Source: an uncultured Lachnospiraceae bacterium (GTDB taxonomy: Bacteria; Bacillota; Clostridia; Lachnospirales; Lachnospiraceae). From it: 23,244 bases of DNA. Shown one piece after another: positions 14,119 through 21,758 of this stretch (its first letter is position 1; each line of letters starts with the position of its first letter). The position numbers and the translations under genes were made by a program. The stretch lies in the NCBI GenBank assembly GCA_910585635.1, contig CAJUFE010000072.1, positions 1-23,244 on the forward strand. Reading direction: 5' to 3'. The notes under the pieces were generated by a model. It saw only the letters and a list, made by a program, of their open reading frames with translations, was not told the DNA's origin and did not search any database.

Positions 14119-14951
14119 GTAGTTTCCTTCTCGGTCTTACCCCCGCAAAGGGCGATCACATACCCCTCCCATACCATCTGCATGGACCGCCACTCTCCTC
14201 CCTCTGTCCCTTCCGGCCCCCTGACCTCTTTAAGCACGCCGGCGGCCGGTCTGCCGCCCTCTTTTCTCCTCGCGCCTTCCGGCTCATCCTCTACCATCCT
14301 TCTCGCGCCTTCCGGCTCATCCTCTACCATCCTTCTCGCGCCTTCCAGCTCATCCTCTACCATCCTTCTCGCGCCTTCCAGCTCATCCCCTGCCATCCGT
14401 GATCCGGGTCCGCCACCGCGGATCCAGCCTTCTTCCAGGAGCTGTTCTCGTATGGCCAGGGAGAAGTCTACCTTTGTAAAGTCCATCCCCAGCCCTACGC
14501 CCAGTGCCTTGGCATAGCTTTCTTTTAAGGTCCAGAAGCGGAAAAGGACCTCCTCTCTGTGTTCCGGCGGGCAGCTCTCCAAGACCTCCCGCTCCCGACC
14601 GCTCAGCATCCTCTTCGTAGAACGGAGACCTATGGGACGGATCTTTTCCACATCTACGCCTAAGGGGGCGCTGCCCAGGGCGCATACTGCCAGTTCCCCG
14701 CTGTGGCTGATATTAAAATGGATGTGAGGATAGGCGGGAAGGTAAGGCTTGCCTTTTGCTCCGGTCTGTATCTGGGATGCGATATCCGAGATCTCCAGGC
14801 CAAAGCGCTGCCTGAGGCCATCCTTCAAAAGCTCCAGCCCGGCCCGGTGCTCCAGCTGATGCTTCTCTCGGCCGGTGCCCCCCTCCAAGATCATGAACTT
14901 CCTTATATAGAGGACAGGCGCTGTTCTGGATATCTCCTCATCTTTCCCCAT
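14091..14951 (-). CDS. Sfp-type 4'-phosphopantetheinyl transferase with a repeat insertion
   Basis: The enzyme moves the phosphopantetheine arm from coenzyme A to a carrier-protein serine. Core motifs are FNISHSGELAVCALG, GVDVEKI (magnesium ligands Asp100 and Glu102) and FWTLKESYAKALG (Trp140, Lys143, Glu144), followed by MDFTKVDFSL. The start has AAGGAGGTG just upstream. Residues about 178-252 are an insertion rich in Glu, Arg and Gly with an 11-residue repeat (DELEGARRMVE) encoded by a 33-bp tandem repeat; the usual C-terminal strand resumes at WRSMQMVWEGYVIALCGG. The length is 286 rather than about 220-240. The carrier-protein partner is not in this window, and no NRPS or PKS genes are here, so the target may be encoded elsewhere. 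Confidence 0.88.
   Translation of the reverse strand: MGKDEEISRTAPVLYIRKFMILEGGTGREKHQLEHRAGLELLKDGLRQRFGLEISDIASQIQTGAKGKPYLPAYPHIHFNISHSGELAVCALGSAPLGVDVEKIRPIGLRSTKRMLSGREREVLESCPPEHREEVLFRFWTLKESYAKALGVGLGMDFTKVDFSLAIREQLLEEGWIRGGGPGSRMAGDELEGARRMVEDELEGARRMVEDEPEGARRMVEDEPEGARRKEGGRPAAGVLKEVRGPEGTEGGEWRSMQMVWEGYVIALCGGKTEKETTCKIPGLLL
14275..14406 (-). repeat. 33-bp in-frame tandem repeat inside the Sfp-type gene
   Basis: Units start at 14275, 14308, 14341 and 14374. The first two are identical and the third differs by one base in its first half; the fourth is diverged toward its end. Since the unit is a multiple of three, copy-number change leaves the reading frame intact. Confidence 0.92.
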
Positions 14952-15188
14952 CTTTCCACCTCCTTTTCCCCTTTTCCCTTTTCTCCTTTTCCTTTTCCTT
15001 TTTCTCCTTCCCCCCGTTCCTCTCCGTTTTTTTACATGCCCTTTTTCCCATATCGATCCTTGCCATATCGATCCTTTCTATATCGATCCTGCTCCCCTTA
15101 TCGATCCCCTCTATCCGGACTGACGGATGTACGGATATACCGATCGGGCGAGCACTTTTTATAGCTATATCCATCTCTCTTTTATCAC
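14952..15188 (-). repeat. purine-rich leader with a 15-bp tandem repeat
   Basis: On the transcribed strand 14952-15017 is almost all purine, with many GGAAAAGG and AGGAG-like runs ending in the real AAGGAGGTG site before the Sfp ATG. Upstream, TATCGATCCT recurs at 15051, 15066, 15081 and, less exactly, 15100. A 78-codon frame through it reads as RID-type repeats and Lys/Glu runs and has no strong ribosome site; I do not call it a gene. Confidence 0.7.
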
Positions 15189-16295
15189 TTATTTATAACC
15201 ACGTTTCTCCTCGCCTGCCCTGAGCAGCCAGGCTAAGATCGGGCGATAGCCATATTCCAGCACACAGCCGATCCCCAGTGCCATCGCAAACGACAGCAGG
15301 GACAGCCCCAGCCAGCAGGCCCAGCTCACCAGGCCGCCAGGCTGCCCTGGGCCAAAGCTTTCGCCTGGTGTCTCGGACGGGTTGCCGTTCAGATACCTGG
15401 CCAACTTTCCCGCCAGTATGTTCTGGGTCAGACCGTGCAGCAGATAGATGTAGAAAGAACGACGCCCGATAAAGGAGATGATCCTGGCAGAACGTCCGGC
15501 AAACCTTTTCCCATAGGCCGTTACCGCCAGGTAGGCCGCTGTAGTCATAAAGATCATGGTCACCGAATAGTCGTGGAGCGAGGGGTTCTCCTTCTCCCAA
15601 AAGCAGATCTCCCAGACCGTGACCATAAACGCACACAGACCGGCTATGATCAGATACCGCTTTTCCCTGTCCGTCAGCCCCAGGCTGTCGATCAGGTAGC
15701 CCAGGATACAGTAGAATACCCAGCTATAAAATGGATAGGAGGTAAAGGCCATCTCCAGATGGAAGATCTGATACAGATCCTGGATAAAAAAGTAGCCGAT
15801 CGTGACCGATAGCAGGACCACCTTCTCTCCTCTCCCCATCCCCTTGAGCATCCGGGCCAAAAAGGGGACCGCAAGGTAAAAGCCGGTCAGCGCATAGACA
15901 AACCAGAGATAGCCCTGGATATGGCTCTGGAGCAGATCCTTGATAAAGGTCTTCCAATGAGGGCCTAGATCCCCCCAGCCCCAGCCGTATACATACACAT
16001 AGTAAAAAAGTGAAGCGGCCAGCACCGGGATCCCGATCTTTACAAAACGCTTCCAATAGGATCGTCCGATCCTCCCGTCATAGCCCTCCAGGAGGAAGCG
16101 GCCGCTGGTCATAAAGAATAGCCCATTGCTGGTCAGGAGCAGGTTCCGGACGACCTCATGGATATGAAAAGCCCGAAGATCCCCCGCAGAGACCAGCTCC
16201 ACCACATCCATCATATGGATCTGGATCACCATGAGGATCGCCATACTCTTTAAAAGGTCATATTCCACTTTTTGCTGCCTATCCTGCCCTGCCAT
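15189..16295 (-). CDS. acyltransferase family 3 membrane protein
   Basis: A 368-residue integral membrane protein, about ten hydrophobic helices, of the acyltransferase-3 family that O-acetylates or acylates cell-surface sugars and lipids. The start YDLLKSMAILMVIQIHMMDVV has the conserved histidine (H in IQIHM) of the family's first helix. A second family signature is SGRFLLEG after the second helix. The ATG at 16295 is the only in-frame start; an in-frame TAA lies upstream. Its ribosome site is unusual: AGGAG abuts the ATG directly, with a GGGGG run seven bases earlier. Acceptor substrate is not predictable. The next gene downstream is the Sfp-type gene, about 240 bp away. Confidence 0.85.
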   Translation of the reverse strand: MAGQDRQQKVEYDLLKSMAILMVIQIHMMDVVELVSAGDLRAFHIHEVVRNLLLTSNGLFFMTSGRFLLEGYDGRIGRSYWKRFVKIGIPVLAASLFYYVYVYGWGWGDLGPHWKTFIKDLLQSHIQGYLWFVYALTGFYLAVPFLARMLKGMGRGEKVVLLSVTIGYFFIQDLYQIFHLEMAFTSYPFYSWVFYCILGYLIDSLGLTDREKRYLIIAGLCAFMVTVWEICFWEKENPSLHDYSVTMIFMTTAAYLAVTAYGKRFAGRSARIISFIGRRSFYIYLLHGLTQNILAGKLARYLNGNPSETPGESFGPGQPGGLVSWACWLGLSLLSFAMALGIGCVLEYGYRPILAWLLRAGEEKRGYK

Positions 16296-16657
16296 CTCCT
16301 GTCCCCCGCCCTCTCGATCATCCTTTTTATGCTGCTGTATCCCTTATCCCACTTATCATTGACCGCGGAGCAAACGTCTCCATGCGCCGACAATGGAAGA
16401 TGCTACTCTGCGTCCCCATTTTCGCGCAGGTCAATGCCGCGATGTACATGCAGCGATGTACTAGTAAGTATGTAGGAAACGCCTGGAGATGTCAAGAAAA
16501 AGATCAGGGACCGCCCCATCCTGGCGTATCCCATCTCCGGACACGGCAGCCGTTCAGGTGTCTCGGGCTGCTGCCTGTTATCCCTGCGCCATCTGGACTG
16601 GTCAAAAAATCAAAAGGTGGATATATGAAGCCATCCAGGCACATGCTATACTCTTGC
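16296..16657. other. intergenic region between divergent acyltransferase and ECF genes
   Basis: No gene. The stretch around 16388 shares CTCCATGCGCC with the start of the dispersed two-hairpin repeat at 9466, and 16430-16445 shares GCGCAGGTCAAYGCC with 9576-9590, so decayed repeat material is likely. An inverted repeat GGCAGC/GCTGCC lies near 16545-16575. No riboswitch class was recognised. Confidence 0.4.
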
Positions 16658-16717
16658 TAAACCTTCATACGCCCCATAGCGGGCGCACCATCACACATAA
16701 AGATCTGGTGGGCGCGC
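16658..16717 (+). repeat. dispersed two-hairpin repeat, copy 2
   Basis: The partner of the copy at 9456-9515. It folds as CGCCC-CATAGC-GGGCG plus CACCA/TGGTG with an AT-rich loop containing CATAAAGATC. It lies 50 bases before the ECF gene start and in sense orientation to it, whereas the other copy is antisense to its neighbour; this weakens a simple riboswitch reading. Confidence 0.65.
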
Positions 16718-16766
16718 AGCCACTCACGCACCACCACCCATATCAAGAAAGAAGAGGTCATCTGCC

Positions 16767-17393
16767 ATGATAGGAAAAAGATCGGCTGCTGCCGCACACA
16801 CGATGGGCCCTGCGGATCGTACGACCGCAGCCGGCTCTTCCAATGTCACCTCGATCGTGACCACAGCATTTTTTGCCGCTGTCATCTTTTTAGGGATCCA
16901 GTCCTTCCGCATCCCCCTGCCCGCTGCCGTAGGTACGCCATTTTTGCATTTTGGGCATATCTTTGTCATGCTGGCGATCATCTGCCTGGGGGGCAGACGG
17001 TCTTGCATAGCCGGTGTGCTGGGGCTGGTGCTCTTTGACCTGCTGAACGGCTATATCCATTCGATCCCAGATGTTTTTGTCAGCACCATCATCAAATGTC
17101 TTCTCGTAGGCGCCGTCTTTTCTTCATTAAAGAAGAAAGCCGCCGGAGATGGGCGCAGAGAATATCTGGCCGCCGTTCTCTGTGCCGCGCTGTACGGGAT
17201 CGTCAATATCCTTGTGGATCTGACCTGGTCGGTGGCCGGGCTGATGCTTTTAGGCAGCTCTTTCACCGCGGCTCTGGCCGCCGAGCTGACCTCCATCCCC
17301 GCTACCGTGATCAATGCCGGGTTCACCGTGATCGGTATCCTCCTCTTATATGCGCCGATCACAGCCGCCTATAAGCGGATCCCCCAGCGATGA
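16767..17393 (+). CDS. ECF transporter S component
   Basis: This 208-residue membrane protein resembles substrate-binding S components of energy-coupling factor vitamin importers. After a 28-residue polar N-terminus it has about five or six hydrophobic helices, including VTTAFFAAVIFLGIQSFRIP, an alanine-rich loop and FLHFGHIFVMLAIICLGG. Such S components need an AAT module (EcfA, EcfA', EcfT), which is not in the window and is commonly shared from another locus. GAAGAGG about ten bases upstream supports the ATG at 16767; the next Met at 16803 has no site. The riboflavin-type family is the best guess, but the vitamin is not fixed by the sequence. A strong terminator follows. Confidence 0.78.
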   Translation: MIGKRSAAAAHTMGPADRTTAAGSSNVTSIVTTAFFAAVIFLGIQSFRIPLPAAVGTPFLHFGHIFVMLAIICLGGRRSCIAGVLGLVLFDLLNGYIHSIPDVFVSTIIKCLLVGAVFSSLKKKAAGDGRREYLAAVLCAALYGIVNILVDLTWSVAGLMLLGSSFTAALAAELTSIPATVINAGFTVIGILLLYAPITAAYKRIPQR

Positions 17394-17406
17394 AGGGACA
17401 CATAAA

Positions 17407-17456
17407 GGGACTGTTGCAAAATGACCGAGCATCTCATTTTGTGACAGTCCCCTTTT
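17407..17456 (+). terminator. intrinsic terminator after the ECF S gene
   Basis: An 18-bp stem (GGGACTGTTGCAAAATGA with TCATTTTGTGACAGTCCC, two wobbles), a nine-base loop, then CCTTTT. It starts 14 bases past the stop codon. The A-run before the stem could make it work on the other strand as well. Confidence 0.92.
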
Positions 17457-17554
17457 ATCACCAGTTGAACGCGGCAGACCGGTCAACCAAAACAGACTGA
17501 CCAGCCGAGTCAGGCCCGACCGAAAGGATATCGATCAATAATAAGGAGTATGGT

Positions 17555-18730
17555 ATGATCATCGACATCAGCAAGATCCAGGCACTTCTGGTCAACTCCC
17601 ACCTGGACGGATGGCTCTTCACGGACTTTCACGGACGCGACCCCATCACAAATAGCTTTCTGCAGCTCACCGACCGGCACTGCACACGGCGGTTATTTTA
17701 CTATATCCCGGCTTCCGGGAGCCCGGTGAAGCTCTTGTCTGCCATCGAGCCCCTGCTCTTGGATCACCTGCCGGGGACTAAGATCCTTTATCGCGGAAGG
17801 GCTGGGCTGGACCAGGCTTTAGGCCGGCTTTTGACGCCGGGGATGCAGCTGGCCTGCCAGTACTCGCCGGGCGGGAATGTCCCGACGGCCAGCACACTGG
17901 ACGCCGGTCTGGCCGAGTATCTTGGCTCCTTTGGCCCCACACTGGTCTCCTCCGCCGATCTGCTGCAGCATTTCGGCGCTGTCCTGACTGACCGGCAGAT
18001 CCGCTCCCACCAGCAGGCCGGCGTGATCATCCATCGGATCCTGGACCAGACCTTTTCCTGGATCCGCTCCCATCTGGATCAGGGCGATCGGATCGATGAG
18101 TGGATGCTCTTAAAAGAGATGGAACAGCTTATCGCAAGAGAAAGGATCCATATGGACTCCCCGCCCTTCTTCGGGATCGACGAGCATGCCTGCGATCCCG
18201 GCTATGAGCCGAAGGAACACGGCTCCAAGCTGATCCAGGAGGGGAGCCGCCTGATCATCGATATCGCCGGACGTCTCCCGGAGGAGGATGCCATCTACTA
18301 CGACGTTTCCTGGTGCATGAACATCGGGTCGACGGTGGATCCGGAGTACCAGCGCCTGTTCGACATCGTGGCTCACGCCCGTTCCCAAGCCGTGGCCTTT
18401 ATCAGGCAGCAGCTGGAGGCCGATATCCCGGTCCATGGCTGCGAGGTGGATGCTCTGATCCGATCGATCTTCCAAAAAGAGCATCTGGACCCCTATATCA
18501 TGCACCGCACCGGCCACAACATCGGCCATACCTGCCACGGCGTAGGGGCTAACCTGGATGACTACGAGACCCACGACGACCGCTGTCTGCTCCCAGGCAC
18601 CCTGTTCTCTGTAGAACCTGGGCTCTATACTGACCGATACGGGGTCCGCTTAGAATATGATGTCCATATCACACCTGACAAAAAGGTCCGGATCTACGGG
18701 CCGATCCAGCAGGAGCTGCTGATCGTCTAG
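17555..18730 (+). CDS. M24 Xaa-Pro aminopeptidase
   Basis: This 391-residue cytosolic peptidase has a creatinase-type N-terminal domain (about 1-145) and an M24 pita-bread catalytic domain. It removes N-terminal residues before proline. Metal ligands fit the family: Asp236 (LIIDIAG), Asp250 (YYDVSW), a His in HRTGHNIGH (317-325), Glu354 (FSVEPG) and Glu367 (VRLEYDV). AAGGAG six bases before the ATG supports the start. Upstream is the ECF terminator, so it probably has its own promoter, which I cannot place. A strong hairpin follows, and the next gene is convergent. Confidence 0.92.
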   Translation: MIIDISKIQALLVNSHLDGWLFTDFHGRDPITNSFLQLTDRHCTRRLFYYIPASGSPVKLLSAIEPLLLDHLPGTKILYRGRAGLDQALGRLLTPGMQLACQYSPGGNVPTASTLDAGLAEYLGSFGPTLVSSADLLQHFGAVLTDRQIRSHQQAGVIIHRILDQTFSWIRSHLDQGDRIDEWMLLKEMEQLIARERIHMDSPPFFGIDEHACDPGYEPKEHGSKLIQEGSRLIIDIAGRLPEEDAIYYDVSWCMNIGSTVDPEYQRLFDIVAHARSQAVAFIRQQLEADIPVHGCEVDALIRSIFQKEHLDPYIMHRTGHNIGHTCHGVGANLDDYETHDDRCLLPGTLFSVEPGLYTDRYGVRLEYDVHITPDKKVRIYGPIQQELLIV

Positions 18731-18767
18731 GGCAAAAAAGGCTGCCGCGGACTGACCTCCCATGGCA

Positions 18768-18826
18768 AAGGGCTGTCGGCTGCCGATCTCCCATGCAGGA
18801 GACCGCAGCCGACAGCCCTTCTTTCT
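18768..18826. terminator. terminator between the M24 gene and the convergent kinase gene
   Basis: A perfect 16-bp stem, AAGGGCTGTCGGCTGC with GCAGCCGACAGCCCTT, has a further TCTCC/GGAGA pair and is followed by CTTTCT on the plus strand. On the minus strand only a short T-run follows, so plus-strand termination is better supported. Near-identical 15-mers at about 18840-18870 (CGNTCTTTTCCTGAT) sit just beyond it. Confidence 0.82.
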
Positions 18827-18876
18827 ATCCCTCTTCTATCGTTCTTTTCCTGATCGCTCTTTTCCTGATCGTTCCC

Positions 18877-21438
18877 TTACGCTTCCGTCCCATCCCCATC
18901 CATCTTCAGATATTTCTGCAGCTGGAACATCAGCTTACCCATATCGATCGGCTTTGCCACATGCGCGTTCATGCCGCATTCAAGACAGTGCTGGATATCC
19001 TCGGAAAACGCATCGGCGGTCATCGCGATGATCGGGATATCCACATCTGGCCTGTCCAAGGCCCGGACCGCCTGAGCTGCCTCGTAGCCGTTCATCACCG
19101 GCATCCGGATATCCATCAAGATCACGTCATAGTACCCGGGCGCAGAGGCCTGGAACTTCTCCAGACAGACCTTTCCATTCTCTGCCCAGTCCACCTCAAA
19201 ACCCGCTTCTGTCAGGATCTCCTGGGCGATCTCCCAGTTGAGCTCATTATCCTCAGCCAGGAGGATCCGCTTTCCTACAAACCGCTCTTTCGCCTCCTCC
19301 TGCTCTTCAGGCTCCTCGATCCCTTCGATATATCGGCTCAGGCCCAGATATAGATTGGACTTGAACAACGGCTTGGAGATAAAGCCCTGAGCTCCCGCTG
19401 CCCGCGCCTCGTCCTCGATATCGCTCCAGTCATAGGCTGATATGATCAAGATCGGGATCGCCTCGCCCACCCGTCTCCGGATCTCCTTTGTGGTCTCCAG
19501 GCCATCCATCCCCGGCATCTTCCAATCCAGAAGGACCACCTGGTAATCATCATGGGCCTTATGGTGTTTATCCACCAGCTCCACCGCTGAAGGGCCGTCC
19601 AGGACCCACTCTGCCTGCACACCGATCTCCTTCAGCATCGCTACGGCACTGTCGCAGAGCTCCTGGTTATTATCCACCACCAGCATCTTCCAGGGCGGGA
19701 GGCACATATCCTCTTCTGATACCACAGCCCGCTCCAGGTCCAGGGTCACATGGAACTCACTGCCTTTGCCCACTTCGCTCTCCAGCTGGATCGAGCCGCC
19801 CATAGCATCCACGATATATTTCGTGATCGCCATACCGAGACCAGCCCCCTCGATCTTCTGCACCATGGAGGTATCTGCCCGTGAGAAGGTCTCAAAGATC
19901 TTTTCCTGGAACGCACGGTCCATCCCGATCCCTGTATCCTTGACCCGGAAATGGCATCGCACGAAGTGCTCTCCCTTCGGCGAAGGCTCCTGGTCCAGAT
20001 AGACATTGATCCTGCCCTCTTCCGGCGTGAACTTGACCGCGTTAGACAGCAGGTTCAGCAAGATCTGGTTCAAACGGACGCTGTCGCAATATACCTCTTC
20101 CGCATCGATCTTCTGGATGAAGATATCAAAATGCTGATTCTTCATCTTGATCTGGGGCTGGACGATGTTCACGATGCTCTCCATGGTCTCCCGCAGAGAG
20201 AGGAGGTACATGTTCAGCGATAATTTCCCGCTCTCGATCTTAGACATGTCCAGGATATCATTGATCAAGCCTAAAAGATGCTTGCTGGACAAGGTGATCT
20301 TTTTCAGGCAGTCCTGTACCCTCGCCTGATCGTCGATATTGGTCAGGGCGATCGCCGTCATCCCCACGATCCCGTTCATCGGCGTGCGGATATCATGGCT
20401 CATGTTCGATAAAAATTCACTCTTGGCCTTATTCGCACGGATCGCCTCCTGTCTGGCCTCGTTCAAAGCCTTCATCTGCTGCTGGGACATATGGAAATAC
20501 AGCAAGAAGATGATCAGCACACCCAGAAGGATGATCCCGCAGCCCCCCAGCATGATCGAAGTCCTCTGGCTCCCCAGCGCATTGATCGCCACATCCAGGA
20601 CGCCGTCCGGCATGACCGATACCAGATACCACTCCGACTTATCCAATTTTGAGCAATAGATATGCCGGTACGTATCATCGATCGCGATCAGCTCAGAATA
20701 GACCCCTCCTGCCTCGATCGCCTTCTTCATCTCTTCCACATACTGCTCCGGCTCTTTGCCGTCAAATCCGGAAAAGGTCTCCATCATCCGGGTAAAATAA
20801 TTATCTCTGTATGCATCCCCGCTCCGGATCACAAAGGAACCGTCCTTTCGGATCACATGGGAATACAGCATGGAGTCGTCCTCCTCCAGGACCATGGCCT
20901 CCTCAAGATAGGACATGGGGATCCCGGCCACCAGCACCGCGCTCCGCCCGGCCTCCATCTCATAAGCGGCATCCACCATCAAGATCAAAAGCTTCTCCCC
21001 CGACGCGTCAAAGGCGCTGGTCACCAGGCCTTTCTCATCCCGGAGGGTATGCCAAAACTCCTCCTCATCGATGATCTCCAGGGGGCCGCCATATACATCC
21101 TCGTGGGTCCCATCTTCCGCATAAAGTCCAAGATAGGAAAAATTCCGGACGCTGGCGCTCAAAGCCAGCTCGTCCAACAGCTCCTGCCCGTAAGGCTCAC
21201 TCTCAGGCGGCGTCCGCCGGACGATCCCTTCCACCTGCGATACGCGCAGTGTGATGATCCCCTCGAACTTCTGCTGCAGCTGCTTACTCATCTCAGACAT
21301 ATAGATCATGCCGATCTCGCTGATGGACTCACGACTTTTCCTGCTCATAGTAGAAAAAACCCAGGCAAAGATGATGATGCACAAGCTGAGCATCCCAACA
21401 AGGCTGAGCAACAAAAATTTTTTCGTCCTTCCTATCAT
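18877..21438 (-). CDS. membrane hybrid histidine kinase with two receiver domains
   Basis: An 853-residue sensor kinase. Helix 1 is about 8-28 and helix 2 about 294-315; between them is an extracellular sensor of about 265 residues of the double-Cache type. Then come a dimerisation domain with phospho-acceptor His348 (SHDIRTPMNG) and a catalytic ATPase domain with LLSNAVKFTP, VKDTGIGMD and GAGLGMAITK. Two receiver domains follow, with phospho-acceptor Asp638 (LLDWKMPGMDG) and Asp776 (LMDIRMPVMNG). No HPt or output domain is present, so signal must pass to a separate HPt or regulator. The start at 21438 lacks a good ribosome site. It has its own promoter and faces the M24 gene at its 3' end. 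The sensed ligand is unknown. Confidence 0.93.
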   Translation of the reverse strand: MIGRTKKFLLLSLVGMLSLCIIIFAWVFSTMSRKSRESISEIGMIYMSEMSKQLQQKFEGIITLRVSQVEGIVRRTPPESEPYGQELLDELALSASVRNFSYLGLYAEDGTHEDVYGGPLEIIDEEEFWHTLRDEKGLVTSAFDASGEKLLILMVDAAYEMEAGRSAVLVAGIPMSYLEEAMVLEEDDSMLYSHVIRKDGSFVIRSGDAYRDNYFTRMMETFSGFDGKEPEQYVEEMKKAIEAGGVYSELIAIDDTYRHIYCSKLDKSEWYLVSVMPDGVLDVAINALGSQRTSIMLGGCGIILLGVLIIFLLYFHMSQQQMKALNEARQEAIRANKAKSEFLSNMSHDIRTPMNGIVGMTAIALTNIDDQARVQDCLKKITLSSKHLLGLINDILDMSKIESGKLSLNMYLLSLRETMESIVNIVQPQIKMKNQHFDIFIQKIDAEEVYCDSVRLNQILLNLLSNAVKFTPEEGRINVYLDQEPSPKGEHFVRCHFRVKDTGIGMDRAFQEKIFETFSRADTSMVQKIEGAGLGMAITKYIVDAMGGSIQLESEVGKGSEFHVTLDLERAVVSEEDMCLPPWKMLVVDNNQELCDSAVAMLKEIGVQAEWVLDGPSAVELVDKHHKAHDDYQVVLLDWKMPGMDGLETTKEIRRRVGEAIPILIISAYDWSDIEDEARAAGAQGFISKPLFKSNLYLGLSRYIEGIEEPEEQEEAKERFVGKRILLAEDNELNWEIAQEILTEAGFEVDWAENGKVCLEKFQASAPGYYDVILMDIRMPVMNGYEAAQAVRALDRPDVDIPIIAMTADAFSEDIQHCLECGMNAHVAKPIDMGKLMFQLQKYLKMDGDGTEA

Positions 21439-21489
21439 ATCACGGCCACACTTTCTGTAAGGTTCTGTTCCTGCATATTAACGTATTTG

Positions 21490-21518
21490 ATTATATCATC
21501 TCTTGCAAAGTAAATCAA
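21490..21518 (-). promoter_or_regulatory. promoter of the hybrid kinase gene
   Basis: On the minus strand TTGATT (21518-21513), a 17-bp spacer and a perfect TATAAT (21495-21490). The start would be near 21483, giving a leader of about 45 bases. Confidence 0.82.
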
Positions 21519-21535
21519 GAAGATCCCTCACCAAT

Positions 21536-21636
21536 GTCTGCGCGGCCGGATGCTTGCGACCGCCACGTTTTACCCAAAGGGCACGATGTCGTACGGTCAG
21601 CGCGGTGAATGCCCAAGGGGCAGACCCCGCGCAGAC
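21536..21636. repeat. multibranched inverted repeat in the divergent kinase/DUF436 region
   Basis: A perfect 10-bp outer stem, GTCTGCGCGG at 21536-21545 with CCGCGCAGAC at 21627-21636, encloses GACCG 21558-21562 / CGGTC 21594-21598, CCCAAAGGG, and TGCCC/GGGCA at 21610-21622. It could fold as a 101-base branched RNA on either strand. It matches no riboswitch I know. It lies just upstream of the kinase promoter. Confidence 0.6.
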
Positions 21637-21704
21637 CTATCTGAACTGTTACTCACCTCCTGCCATTTCCCAGTCCGCCCCTTCCCGAGATAAAAGATCT
21701 ATGC

Positions 21705-21758
21705 TATGATAGCCTCATAGTGAGTCAGGCCAAAATGTGCCGGAAAGGAAGGGAGTAT
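21705..21758 (+). promoter_or_regulatory. weak candidate promoter and ribosome site of the DUF436 gene
   Basis: TTCCCG, 17 bases, then TATGAT near 21705 is the best promoter candidate but its -35 box is poor. AAGGAAGG six bases before the ATG at 21759 decides the start. Confidence 0.35.

Noticed and set aside
14938..15174. 78-codon frame between acyltransferase and Sfp genes
   Set aside because: It consists of translated 15-bp repeats and polypurine Lys/Glu runs, and overlaps the Sfp ribosome site; best seen as untranslated leader.
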